From the IMG/VR virus record IMGVR_UViG_3300030117_006269, positions 1 through 31,941 of that record: a stretch of DNA of 31,941 nt. One strand, written 5' to 3'. Numbering within the stretch: the first letter of the stretch is position 1; every line of letters begins with the position of its first letter. Source of the stretch: a virus. Shown piece after piece: positions 1 through 5,641 of this stretch. Both the position numbers and the translations under genes were made by a program. Under the pieces are notes generated by a model. It had not been told where the DNA came from. It searched no databases and saw only the letters and a list, made by a program, of their open reading frames with translations.

Positions 1-46
1 TTATTTGAATATAATTTAAGCACTCTTGTAGTGTGTTGTTTTTCAT
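1..46 (-). CDS. Partial CDS at the left edge, N-terminus only
   Basis: Leftward frame starting at the ATG at 46-44 and running off the window after 15 codons (MKNNTLQECLNYIQI). A strong ribosome binding site (TAAGGAGATAAACA) lies directly before the ATG. It follows the ParB-like gene (stop at 58) by 11 bases, so it is probably the next gene of that leftward operon. Too little is visible to assign a function. Confidence 0.6.
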   Translation of the reverse strand, partial: MKNNTLQECLNYIQI

Positions 47-57
47 TGTTTATCTCC

Positions 58-804
58 TTAATATGTAAATAGTCTAACTTTATTTTTATTTAATTCGTTC
101 CAATTATAGATTTCTTCTATTATTTTAAGATAATCATTTCTTTTTGTTTGCTGTGTCAGTTTAGCAGATTGTTTTTTAATTTTTCTTACAAACCTGCTAT
201 GATCATACACTTTACTATTAAATAAAACATCCATAGCATTAACAAAAGTTCTTGTCTTATAAAATTTAACGTATGGTTTTAATTCTGTTAACATTTCAGC
301 TTTACGAACAGCATTTTTATAATCCTTGCAAATAAATACACCATCATTAAACATTGTTTCAAGGTTTGCACTTCCACTTTCTCCTGCTAAAAAGTTTAAA
401 GATTCTCTTACTCCAAGACCATATTTTTTCTTAAAAGCCTTATATTTATAATATTCGGCATAACCAAGCTCGCAATAAGAATCACAAAATTGTGCAGTTG
501 ACCAATTAGATTGATTTGAGTTTAATAATTGAAGCATACGAAGTGTCATTGATTCAATTATTTGATAATAAATAGGCATTTTAAGTCTTTTAAGAGCTGT
601 AAACCTATGCTGTCCGTCATATATTCTATAATATTGATCAACTACTAATGGAACTTCAAGCTGAACTTCTTTAAAAGAATTATACAATTTTTCTACAACA
701 TTTGGTTTTATACTCCTGTTTCCATCTACAAAACTAAATTTATCATAATCTTTAGTTTTATAAATATAACCAACAGCTTCATCTTTATTTTTTTTGTTTA
801 TCAT
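58..804 (-). CDS. ParB/Srx-like nuclease-domain protein
   Basis: 248 residues. The N-terminal half carries a ParB-like domain: an NR-(S)I segment at 29-32, a VVEKLYNSF helix at 36-45, a PLVVD strand, and the signature DGQHR at 63-67 followed by a helix (FTALKRL) and PIYYQI. In ParB/Srx families this Arg-containing pocket binds nucleotide or supports nuclease chemistry. The remaining ~165 residues are Lys-rich and helical, with no domain I recognise. No canonical ParB helix-turn-helix is evident, so a plasmid-style partition role is not supported; phage proteins of this type are usually called ParB-like nuclease-domain proteins. The start overlaps the upstream XRE gene by 20 bases, suggesting translational coupling. 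Domain confident, role unknown. Confidence 0.75.
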   Translation of the reverse strand: MINKKNKDEAVGYIYKTKDYDKFSFVDGNRSIKPNVVEKLYNSFKEVQLEVPLVVDQYYRIYDGQHRFTALKRLKMPIYYQIIESMTLRMLQLLNSNQSNWSTAQFCDSYCELGYAEYYKYKAFKKKYGLGVRESLNFLAGESGSANLETMFNDGVFICKDYKNAVRKAEMLTELKPYVKFYKTRTFVNAMDVLFNSKVYDHSRFVRKIKKQSAKLTQQTKRNDYLKIIEEIYNWNELNKNKVRLFTY

Positions 805-1015
805 TTTTATTATCCTTTGTTTGTTTTGTTATTATAAATAAATCTTCTACGCTACATCCAAGTATTCTTGAAAGCCTTACTGCCTTTAAGACACCCATCT
901 CCCTCTCGCCTGTAATATACTTATACATTGTACTCTTGCTACACCCAATAGTTTCTGCTACCCATTTAGGCATCAATTCTTTTTTCTTTAAATATTTTTT
1001 TATATTATTTTTCAT
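785..1015 (-). CDS. XRE-family helix-turn-helix regulator
   Basis: 76 residues, nearly all one Cro/CI-type HTH domain: MPKWVAETIGCSKSTMYKYITGE (positions 15-37) gives helices 2-3, followed by LKAVRLSRILGCSVEDLFI, the usual XRE end. The Lys/Asp-rich tail overlaps the ParB-like gene. No clear Shine-Dalgarno precedes the ATG, but a perfect 7-bp inverted repeat (1027-1045) lies directly upstream, as expected for an autoregulatory operator. Phage Cro-like or plasmid copy-control regulators have this size. Which promoter it represses is not shown. Confidence 0.85.
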   Translation of the reverse strand: MKNNIKKYLKKKELMPKWVAETIGCSKSTMYKYITGEREMGVLKAVRLSRILGCSVEDLFIITKQTKDNKNDKQKK

Positions 1016-1026
1016 TTTTGCAATAT

Positions 1027-1045
1027 ATTGTACGCAGAGTACAAT
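1027..1045. promoter_or_regulatory. Inverted repeat, likely operator of the XRE gene
   Basis: ATTGTAC-GCAGA-GTACAAT, a perfect 7-bp dyad with a 5-bp spacer, 12 bases before the start of the 76-aa XRE gene. On the minus strand the left arm contains TACAAT, close to a sigma70 -10 box, so repressor binding could block that promoter. Dyad symmetry and spacing fit XRE dimer operators; binding is inferred. Confidence 0.5.
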
Positions 1046-1299
1046 TATTTTAAAGTTTCCATTTCAGCTTCAACAATTTTATATTCCCATTCTCGTCTTT
1101 CTTTGTTAGTCGGTCTTCTTGCAGGAAGCAAAGGGATTCCTACTGCTTTTGCTCTTACCATCCAACTATAAAGCTCTTTTCTTCTTTTTCTTGACATTCT
1201 TTTTTTTGATTTATTATTAACAGGTTTTTTACAATTACAACATTCAATATTATTGTTTGTTTTTATAAATCTTTTTAATAATTTTCTAAATGCCTTCAT
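1045..1299 (-). CDS. Small basic protein with a terminase-small-subunit-like C-terminal module
   Basis: 84 residues, strongly basic. A short Cys cluster (C20, C21, C23) is followed by a Lys/Arg stretch. Residues 44-80 match the C-terminus of the terminase small subunit at 6121-6807: both have W-x2-RAKAVGI-x2-LP-x-(R/K)RPT-x5-(E/A)W-x3-I. The gene lies between two XRE regulators with an ATGA overlap and AAGG at good spacing. The shared module could be a protein- or nucleic-acid-binding tail; this copy has no HTH, so it could compete with or regulate the terminase protein. That role is inference; the sequence match is direct. Confidence 0.7.
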   Translation of the reverse strand: MKAFRKLLKRFIKTNNNIECCNCKKPVNNKSKKRMSRKRRKELYSWMVRAKAVGIPLLPARRPTNKERREWEYKIVEAEMETLK

Positions 1300-1490
1300 T
1301 TTAAACCTTCAGGAAACAAGTCCTTGACCTTGCAGTTTAAAAGCTTACACATAGCTCTAATTCTTTCTTTAGATGGAACTCTGTCTCCTGATATATAAGA
1401 ACTAATATCAGAGGGGTGAACACCTAGCTGCTGTGCAATATACCCTTTTCTATAGCCTGAATCCCATATCACTTGTTTGATATTATTCAT
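1296..1490 (-). CDS. XRE-family helix-turn-helix regulator, first gene of its operon
   Basis: 64 residues, a bare HTH_3 domain: GYIAQQLGVHPSDISSYIS (positions 16-34) gives helices 2-3, then PSKERIRAMCKLLNCKVKDLFP. It is not a close paralogue of the second XRE protein at 785-1015. The ATG is preceded by AACGGAGTG, a good ribosome binding site. A promoter-like pair (TTGCAT-17-TAAAAT) and a hairpin/dyad lie 40-90 bases upstream, so this is probably the first gene of the leftward regulatory operon running to the left edge. Confidence 0.85.
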   Translation of the reverse strand: MNNIKQVIWDSGYRKGYIAQQLGVHPSDISSYISGDRVPSKERIRAMCKLLNCKVKDLFPEGLK

Positions 1491-1526
1491 TTTTCACTCC
1501 GTTTAAAATATCTGTTTATCTTTATA

Positions 1527-1576
1527 ATGCTGATTAGCATCAATTATATTTTACAACATTTAAATTAACTATGCAA
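1527..1576 (-). promoter_or_regulatory. Leftward promoter plus dyad before the XRE operon
   Basis: Minus strand: -35 TTGCAT (1576-1571), 17-base spacer, -10 TAAAAT (1553-1548). Transcription would start near 1541, directly over the dyad ATGCT-GATT-AGCAT (1527-1540), a plausible operator for the XRE proteins encoded just downstream. The 14-mer TTATAATGCTGATT that includes half of this dyad recurs at 3829-3842. Confidence 0.5.
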
Positions 1577-1642
1577 ATTATAATTCACATTTATAATAAA
1601 ATTTATAATATTCCTTTCAAAATATAACATAACATTTATAAT

Positions 1643-1945
1643 TTATAATGCTCGCCTACCGAGCGAGTCTTGTTTATCTTGAGAGCCTAATGTACTGCCA
1701 AACTGCATTAGGCTCTTTCCTTTTAAATTAATTCTTGCATAATAATTAGCAGTATTTATAATATTACTACTCTTGTAATTGTTTGGTTCGATACTTTTAG
1801 GGTTACAAGTTTTTAAATGGTTACTAAAAGGGGTTTTCACGATAGCCATATAAGGTGAGGCGAAGGCAACGTCACCTCGTGATAGATGATTCAGCATTGA
1901 AAGTAGTTGCCCATGTCGTAGTTCTGAATAGCTATGATTGTCCAT
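1643..1945 (-). CDS. Doubtful 100-aa reading frame in the structured region
   Basis: An open frame with a passable GAGGTAAGACATC before its ATG. Codon choice differs from neighbouring genes: CGA three times plus ATC, GCC and ACC, where the other genes favour AGA and A/T-ending codons. The frame runs straight through the 11-bp hairpin at 1682-1716. I see no recognisable domain or membrane segment. It may be a transferred gene or a chance frame in a structured RNA locus; I lean towards chance. Confidence 0.25.
   Translation of the reverse strand: MDNHSYSELRHGQLLSMLNHLSRGDVAFASPYMAIVKTPFSNHLKTCNPKSIEPNNYKSSNIINTANYYARINLKGKSLMQFGSTLGSQDKQDSLGRRAL
1682..1716 (+). terminator. 11-bp perfect hairpin, terminator-like on the + strand
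   Basis: Arms AGAGCCTAATG (1682-1692) and CATTAGGCTCT (1706-1716) pair perfectly around a 13-base loop. The right arm is followed by TTCCTTTT on the + strand, a moderate U tract, while no upstream + gene is visible. It may instead be a structural element of an RNA made from either strand. Confidence 0.45.
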
Positions 1946-1974
1946 GATGTCTTACCTCTATAAGGTTTAAAGAA

Positions 1975-2021
1975 TTGGGCAGAGCGAACCTATTATTTTG
2001 GGGTGGGTAAGCTCTGTCCAA
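1975..2021. repeat. 11-bp stem flanked by 13-bp direct repeats
   Basis: TTGGGCAGAGC (1975-1985) pairs with GCTCTGTCCAA (2011-2021), with one G-U pair and a 25-base G-rich loop. The stem is bracketed by the direct repeat TATAAGGTTTAAA at 1959-1971 and 2033-2045. The symmetric arrangement suggests one functional element. Confidence 0.55.
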
Positions 2022-2077
2022 GCTATCATACATATAAGGTTTAAAATATAAATTATAATACATATTTATAATAGAAT

Positions 2078-2136
2078 TATTTAGTAATTAACAGAAAATA
2101 ATAGTGAATTTCCTCTTCAGGGTGAATTACTAAATA
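2078..2136. repeat. 12-bp perfect inverted repeat
   Basis: TATTTAGTAATT (2078-2089) and AATTACTAAATA (2125-2136) are exact reverse complements around 35 bases that contain GTGAATT twice. It lies 7 bases before the terminator at 2144-2173. Candidate RNA stem or protein-binding site. Confidence 0.5.
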
Positions 2137-2143
2137 TAATAAT

Positions 2144-2173
2144 AAAGGGTATCTCTTAATTGAAATACCCTTT
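2144..2173 (-). terminator. Bidirectional rho-independent terminator after the methyltransferase gene
   Basis: AAAGGGTAT (2144-2152) and ATACCCTTT (2165-2173) form a 9-bp stem with a 12-base loop. Leftward transcripts end in CCCTTTATTATTAT and rightward ones in CCCTTTTTATTAT, so both directions have U-rich tails. It is 3 bases past the methyltransferase stop codon and likely ends the leftward operon that starts near 5690. Confidence 0.75.
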
Positions 2174-2176
2174 TTA

Positions 2177-2797
2177 TTATAGTAAAGATAATTGTTTATC
2201 ATTTGTTTTAATATTTTTGGCTTGATTAAAAACGTGTAGTCCTAATTTTGGCTCAACACAATTTCTTAAAATTTGTCTTTTGTTGGGTAGTTTATATTTA
2301 TCTAGGTTAATATTTAATTGTTTTTGTAATTGTGGTATTTGTGCAGTTCTAATATCATCATTTTTAATATTAATATTTTCAATACCAAAGTTACTCCAAA
2401 ATAAATGCCGTTGTATTAATTTACCATGTATTAAAGGTTCGTAATATGGTTTTACATTTTCAACAACCCATTTGCATTTAGAATTATATTGTAAAAATAT
2501 AATCTCTTGATATAACGTCATATCAGGATATTCAGGTTTTGTATTTCTATATCTAACACAAATATTTTGCCTAAAACTGCTATGGCTTTGACATGGTGGA
2601 GATGACCATATAAAATCGTATTTATGATAATTTTCTAATAAATACAAATGAGCATCTCCAATTATAACATTGTCATTAGGGTAAAAGTCTGAATATATGT
2701 TAGCAATTTGTGGATTAATTTCAACAGATGTAACCTTAACATCTGTCCATAATTGACGATTACCACCTATTCCACTATATAGATTTAATATTTTCAA
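2177..2797 (-). CDS. Minimal DNA cytosine-C5 methyltransferase
   Basis: 206 residues; would transfer a methyl group from S-adenosylmethionine to cytosine C5. Motif I LYSGIGGN (6-13) binds the cofactor, with E26 (VEIN, motif II) and D48 (GDAH, motif III). Motif IV is SSPPCQS (65-71) with catalytic C69; motif VI is ENV (113-115); a motif VIII-like QRHLFW is at 129-134; a motif X-like N-C-V-E-P is at 179-183. Only ~45 residues separate VIII and X, so the target-recognition domain is very small compared with typical enzymes of 300 or more residues. The start is TTG at 2797, chosen because AAGGGATAAC precedes it and no ATG fits. It abuts the upstream 119-aa gene. Likely role: protection from host restriction. 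Confidence 0.85.
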   Translation of the reverse strand: MKILNLYSGIGGNRQLWTDVKVTSVEINPQIANIYSDFYPNDNVIIGDAHLYLLENYHKYDFIWSSPPCQSHSSFRQNICVRYRNTKPEYPDMTLYQEIIFLQYNSKCKWVVENVKPYYEPLIHGKLIQRHLFWSNFGIENINIKNDDIRTAQIPQLQKQLNINLDKYKLPNKRQILRNCVEPKLGLHVFNQAKNIKTNDKQLSLL

Positions 2798-2798
2798 A

Positions 2799-3158
2799 TT
2801 AGTTATCCCTTATATTTGATTTTATAATACTCCATATCTCCCATATATCAACAGATAAATGAATAGGACTAGATAATTCACCATTGTCAAATATTTGCCT
2901 AATTATAGTTTCATTAAACAATTCATTTTCCATGTCATTTATTATTGAATTAGCTAACATTATTTGATATTGTTTATTTTTTATTTTAATTTCAAAGCTT
3001 GGGCATAAGTCATTAGAATAAGAAATATCTATACAACCCAATCTAGCAAATTCATTTATAACATCAACATTATTATATAATTCAACATCTTTAAATATTT
3101 CTTTGCAATAATTTTGATACTGAACATTATAACTTTTCATATTCCAAACGTGATTCAT
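2799..3158 (-). CDS. Hypothetical protein upstream of the methyltransferase
   Basis: 119 residues, no family recognised. Predicted soluble, mixed helix/strand, with a beta-like segment FEIKIKNKQYQIM near 54-66 and an amphipathic C-terminus. It has a strong AGGAGATAAATAAA ribosome site and ends one base before the methyltransferase start, so the two are co-translated. A partner role for the methyltransferase is possible but only by position. Confidence 0.65.
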   Translation of the reverse strand: MNHVWNMKSYNVQYQNYCKEIFKDVELYNNVDVINEFARLGCIDISYSNDLCPSFEIKIKNKQYQIMLANSIINDMENELFNETIIRQIFDNGELSSPIHLSVDIWEIWSIIKSNIRDN

Positions 3159-3159
3159 T

Positions 3160-3249
3160 TTATTTATCTCCTTTTATAATAGTTATTAAGTATGATGCTA
3201 TAAAAATAGCAGTTAAAATTATAATGTGTCCTAATACTGATTCTTGCAT
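3160..3249 (-). CDS. 29-aa single-pass membrane peptide
   Basis: MQESVLGHIIILTAIFIASY then LITIIKGDK. Residues 5-25 form one hydrophobic helix with a short positive C-terminus. It has a consensus ribosome site (AAGGAGAATAA) before the ATG at 3249-3247, overlaps the upstream 57-aa gene by 19 bases and ends one base before the next ATG. The initiation signal and tight packing argue that it is real. Function unknown. Confidence 0.6.
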   Translation of the reverse strand: MQESVLGHIIILTAIFIASYLITIIKGDK

Positions 3250-3404
3250 TTATTCTCCTTAATAAATTGTTCTGCTTTTTTTCTTGTTTCAAAATGGTCA
3301 ATAACCTCATCATTATGTACTACTAAATAATCTACCATTTTCATACCAATATTATTATTGCCCCAATCTTTTTCATATTCAATTTTTTCAATTTTATATT
3401 TCAT
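3231..3404 (-). CDS. Small hypothetical protein, 57 aa
   Basis: Starts at ATG 3404-3402 inside a TAATG junction with the 60-aa gene, with AGGAGATAAATA as ribosome site. Contains an MKMVDYLVVHNDEVIDHF stretch and a Lys-rich end (RKKAEQFIKENK), resembling small phage proteins that modify host functions. No domain assigned. Its last codons carry the ribosome site of the 29-aa peptide gene. Confidence 0.6.
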   Translation of the reverse strand: MKYKIEKIEYEKDWGNNNIGMKMVDYLVVHNDEVIDHFETRKKAEQFIKENKCKNQY

Positions 3405-3586
3405 TATTTATCTCCTATTATAATATTTTTTTTATGTTCATTTGGGATATAACAACCATTTTTTAATCCAACGAATACATACTCGCAATATTCAAAAAAA
3501 GGCGTTTCATACACAAATTCAAGCCTTGATTTATAATTCTGTTGTAGTGCATCAAGATTCTTATTTATAAATGTAGTATATTTCAT
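3404..3586 (-). CDS. Small hypothetical protein, 60 aa
   Basis: MKYTTFINKNLDALQQNYKS opens a mixed polar/aromatic protein ending in KKNIIIGDK. AAAAGGAGACAAA before the ATG is a good ribosome site. It ends in a TAATG overlap with the 57-aa gene. No recognised family. Confidence 0.6.
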   Translation of the reverse strand: MKYTTFINKNLDALQQNYKSRLEFVYETPFFEYCEYVFVGLKNGCYIPNEHKKNIIIGDK

Positions 3587-3605
3587 TTTGTCTCCTTTTT
3601 ATTGT

Positions 3606-3767
3606 TTATATTTCGTCAAGTTTTTCATCTGCATATTTTATCAAACTACTTAATGCTCTTAAGACATAATTATTGTTATTACATTTTCCACTATCTACAT
3701 CATTTAATAAAATATTTATATCAAAATGTAAATTTTTTAATAATTCATTTAATCTTGCATCTATCAT
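3606..3767 (-). CDS. Small hypothetical protein, 53 aa
   Basis: The frame is open to a TTG at 3800 with no ribosome site. I chose the ATG at 3767-3765 because AAAAAGGATAAAAAAA precedes it. This start puts the whole 13-bp tandem repeat (3803-3841) upstream in non-coding DNA. The protein is helical (ARLNELLKNLHFDINILL) with an Asn run. Function unknown. Confidence 0.55.
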   Translation of the reverse strand: MIDARLNELLKNLHFDINILLNDVDSGKCNNNNYVLRALSSLIKYADEKLDEI

Positions 3768-3802
3768 TTTTTTTATCCTTTTTTTAAAATTAATTATCAA
3801 AT

Positions 3803-3842
3803 TTATAATTCAAAATTATAATTCAAAATTATAATGCTGATT
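3803..3842. repeat. Tandem 13-bp iteron-like repeats
   Basis: TTATAATTCAAAA occurs at 3803-3815 and 3816-3828, then a third partial copy (TTATAAT) runs into TTATAATGCTGATT (3829-3842), a 14-mer also found at 1522-1535 beside the XRE promoter. The minus strand reads TATAAT in two copies. It lies between two leftward genes: a possible internal promoter, regulator site or iteron. Confidence 0.5.
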
Positions 3843-3851
3843 TATAATAAA

Positions 3852-4049
3852 TTACTTGCTAGATTTTGAAAATATCCCAAATTTTTTGATTGGTTTGGGT
3901 TGAAAATTTATAATATTGTCAATAGCTGCAATTACTTTATTCAGTTTAATATATGCCGTTGAGTATTCGATATTATGTATTACTTTCATATCTTGCTTAA
4001 TATCTAATAATAATTCAAGTAATTGATTTAAAGATTTGTATATGTTCAT
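3852..4049 (-). CDS. Small hypothetical helical protein, 65 aa
   Basis: I chose the start at MNIYKSLNQLLEL (ATG 4049-4047) because ATGGAGCAAAAAAC gives it a ribosome site; the earlier ATG at 4073 has none. It is probably a helical bundle or coiled coil (LLELLLDIKQDMKVIHNI) with a basic Pro/Lys tail (QPKPIKKFGIFSKSSK). No family recognised. Confidence 0.55.
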   Translation of the reverse strand: MNIYKSLNQLLELLLDIKQDMKVIHNIEYSTAYIKLNKVIAAIDNIINFQPKPIKKFGIFSKSSK

Positions 4050-4129
4050 GTTTTTTGCTCCATATTTTAGCATTTAAGCTAGTTTTTTGTTTAGTTGGTT
4101 GTTTACCTTGCATTGATAAAAAAGTACGT

Positions 4130-4303
4130 TTATTTAACCCTTTTTAATTCGGGGCGTATTTTTTCTACCTTATTACAAATTTCATTTTCAAATTTTTCAA
4201 TTAATAATGCTATCATATTGTAAGTTAAATTTTCTTTTATTTGTCCATAATATGCACAAATATTTACTATTTCATTTTCTGTATAATAATCTTCGTAATT
4301 CAT
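4130..4303 (-). CDS. Small hypothetical protein, 57 aa
   Basis: MNYEDYYTENEIVNICAYYG then a helical section (MIALLIEKFENEICNKVEKI). It is preceded by AACGAGGTAAACAAA, identical to the leader of the neighbouring 60-aa gene. Acidic/aromatic N-terminus and two Cys, no known family. Confidence 0.55.
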   Translation of the reverse strand: MNYEDYYTENEIVNICAYYGQIKENLTYNMIALLIEKFENEICNKVEKIRPELKRVK

Positions 4304-4317
4304 TTTGTTTACCTCGT

Positions 4318-4500
4318 TTATTTAGTTATTTTAAATTTGTAAAATGTGTCTGTTAATTTGTTGTTAACTATTTCACTACATAAGCAATATTTAAAGCCAT
4401 TATATATAAAATAGTTCATGTTCCTTTGGTGGTCAATTAAATAATTTGATACATTAATTTTATCTAAATTATTAAAAAATTCATTTTTTGTTATTTTCAT
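4318..4500 (-). CDS. Small hypothetical protein, 60 aa
   Basis: MKITKNEFFNNLDKINVSNY opens a basic/aromatic protein with an FIYNGFKYCLCSEIV core, probably beta-rich. Its 23-base translation-start region (4498-4520) is an exact copy of the one at 4301-4323. Function unknown. Confidence 0.55.
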   Translation of the reverse strand: MKITKNEFFNNLDKINVSNYLIDHQRNMNYFIYNGFKYCLCSEIVNNKLTDTFYKFKITK

Positions 4501-4581
4501 TTTGTTTACCTCGTTTATTTTTGTTTATCCTAATACGCCTAATTAAAGGCGTTTCAACCTCGATAGGTATCATCAGTTAGG

Positions 4582-4989
4582 CTAGTTATTTATTAAGCTG
4601 ATAAAGTTATCCTTTGTTTTATCTGTTAAATTATCATTTAATAAATCGTTTGTTATTTGTTCTCTTTTAATATCGTTGATTACATCTTGTAATATATGTT
4701 CCCCAACTATGTAAACATACATATTGACGACATGTTCACTTTCGGAAAAATTCGTTGTAACCTCTCCAAAATGTAATTCCTCATATTCTTTTATTTCGTC
4801 TATAACTTGAAAAACTTTATTATCAAGCCATCTTTCAGCCTCGTAACGTCCTATAATGTAATAATCTGTATTAAATAAATCGTGATGTATATCATATATA
4901 TCTTTATCAAGATAATTTTCATCATAATTAAGATTTTCTTTAATTATTGTAATTGCGTGTTCTTTTATTTCTTCTTGTTTGTAATACAT
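4582..4989 (-). CDS. Conserved-looking acidic phage protein, 135 aa
   Basis: Acidic, helical. The core HHDLFNTDYYIIGRYEAERWL (35-55), followed by EVTTNFSESEHVVNMYVYIVGE, resembles unnamed proteins often seen in the accessory regions of lytic and aquatic phages, but I cannot attach a named domain. AAAGGATAAACAAAC precedes the ATG. It is the longest gene in this small-gene chain. Acidic early phage proteins are often inhibitors of host enzymes or DNA mimics; that is only a possibility. Confidence 0.65.
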   Translation of the reverse strand: MYYKQEEIKEHAITIIKENLNYDENYLDKDIYDIHHDLFNTDYYIIGRYEAERWLDNKVFQVIDEIKEYEELHFGEVTTNFSESEHVVNMYVYIVGEHILQDVINDIKREQITNDLLNDNLTDKTKDNFISLINN

Positions 4990-5007
4990 GTTTGTTTATC
5001 CTTTATT

Positions 5008-5232
5008 TTATTTAGTTAAAGTAAATTTATCATTAATGGTACAATATGTAATTTTTAAATTATATTTATATTTAAAATGCCTTAAAACATTATCAAATAA
5101 ATCTATACCTTGTTTAATATCAGCATAAATAAAAATGTTATTTTCTTTATTTAAACAGCCTACTAATAAATAATTTCTTGCATTATTAAATAAATTAATT
5201 TCTTTTTTAATTTCATTAAATATTTTTTGCAT
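5008..5232 (-). CDS. Small hypothetical protein, 74 aa
   Basis: A helical N-terminus (MQKIFNEIKKEINLFNNARN) is followed by alternating strand-like segments (YLLVGCLN, NIFIYADI). AAAGGGATAAACAAAA precedes the ATG. No recognised family. It lies between the 51-aa and 135-aa genes of the leftward chain. Confidence 0.55.
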   Translation of the reverse strand: MQKIFNEIKKEINLFNNARNYLLVGCLNKENNIFIYADIKQGIDLFDNVLRHFKYKYNLKITYCTINDKFTLTK

Positions 5233-5252
5233 TTTTTGTTTATCCCTTTTTT

Positions 5253-5408
5253 TTATTTGTTATAGTTGTATAAATAATCTTTTATATCATCACCCAACCG
5301 AATTAAACCAACTCCAATTATTCCATTTAAATCAATTACAACATCTATTAAATCGGATATTGTTAACCCTTCATTTAATACTAAATCTTTTATTTTTTCT
5401 TTATCCAT
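5253..5408 (-). CDS. Small hypothetical protein, 51 aa
   Basis: MDKEKIKDLVLNEGLTISDL leads into a hydrophobic VVIDLNGIIGVGLIRLGD segment and an acidic/aromatic end. ATG at 5408-5406 with AAAGGATATATATA before it. The GLTISDLIDVV section could be a short helical hairpin. Function unknown. Confidence 0.6.
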   Translation of the reverse strand: MDKEKIKDLVLNEGLTISDLIDVVIDLNGIIGVGLIRLGDDIKDYLYNYNK

Positions 5409-5422
5409 TATATATATCCTTT

Positions 5423-5641
5423 CTAGTTAAATGTTGGGTTAGTCCAATTATTTTTTCTGTATGGGTTGCAACCCTTATTAATTAAATGTTTAGCTGTATA
5501 TACTTTGAATTGTGGTAATTGACAACTATCATTAAAATCATCCATACATTCAATTGCATCTTCTTTATATTCATAGCCACCAACTACTAAATCACTATCA
5601 TTACAATATACAAAATATTTATAGTTATTATTTATTTTCAT
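5423..5641 (-). CDS. Small hypothetical protein, first gene of the leftward accessory operon
   Basis: 72 residues with a compact alpha/beta pattern (YKYFVYCNDSDLVVGGYEYK, then a helix DAIECMDDFND). AAAGGATAAACATA precedes the ATG. It is the first gene after the divergent region and the best candidate for the earliest leftward transcript from the promoter near 5690-5717. No family recognised. Confidence 0.6.
   Translation of the reverse strand: MKINNNYKYFVYCNDSDLVVGGYEYKEDAIECMDDFNDSCQLPQFKVYTAKHLINKGCNPYRKNNWTNPTFN

Larger units (their letters stand above)
1577..2143. other. Mostly non-coding stretch rich in inverted repeats
   Basis: About 570 bases between two leftward operons. It begins with AT-rich TTATAAT-type repeats, turns visibly richer in G and C from about 1650 to 2020, then returns to AT-rich sequence. 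It holds an 11-bp hairpin at 1682-1716, an 11-bp stem at 1975-2021, a 12-bp stem at 2078-2136, shorter pairings (ATTCAG/CTGAAT near 1890-1928) and three copies of TATAAGGT (1849, 1959, 2033). A frame at 1643-1945 is listed separately as doubtful. Possible readings: structured RNA, origin, packaging site, or remnant of a transferred gene. Confidence 0.6.

Noticed and set aside
58-804. Plasmid-type ParB partition protein
   Set aside because: The DGQHR domain is present but there is no recognisable ParB HTH, no ParA nearby and no parS-like repeat, so only the domain-level name is used.
3602-3787. Rightward 61-codon frame rich in Leu/His/Tyr
   Set aside because: Lies antisense to a leftward gene with a good ribosome site; hydrophobic content arises from complementing A-rich codons.
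4015-4113. A 32-codon leftward frame (MQGKQPTKQKTS...)
   Set aside because: No ribosome site before its ATG, and it overlaps the better-supported 65-aa gene start. Kept out of the annotation.
4535-4552. ACGCC/GGCGT hairpin as a terminator
   Set aside because: Only 5 bp with no U tract on the minus strand, so termination is not supported.
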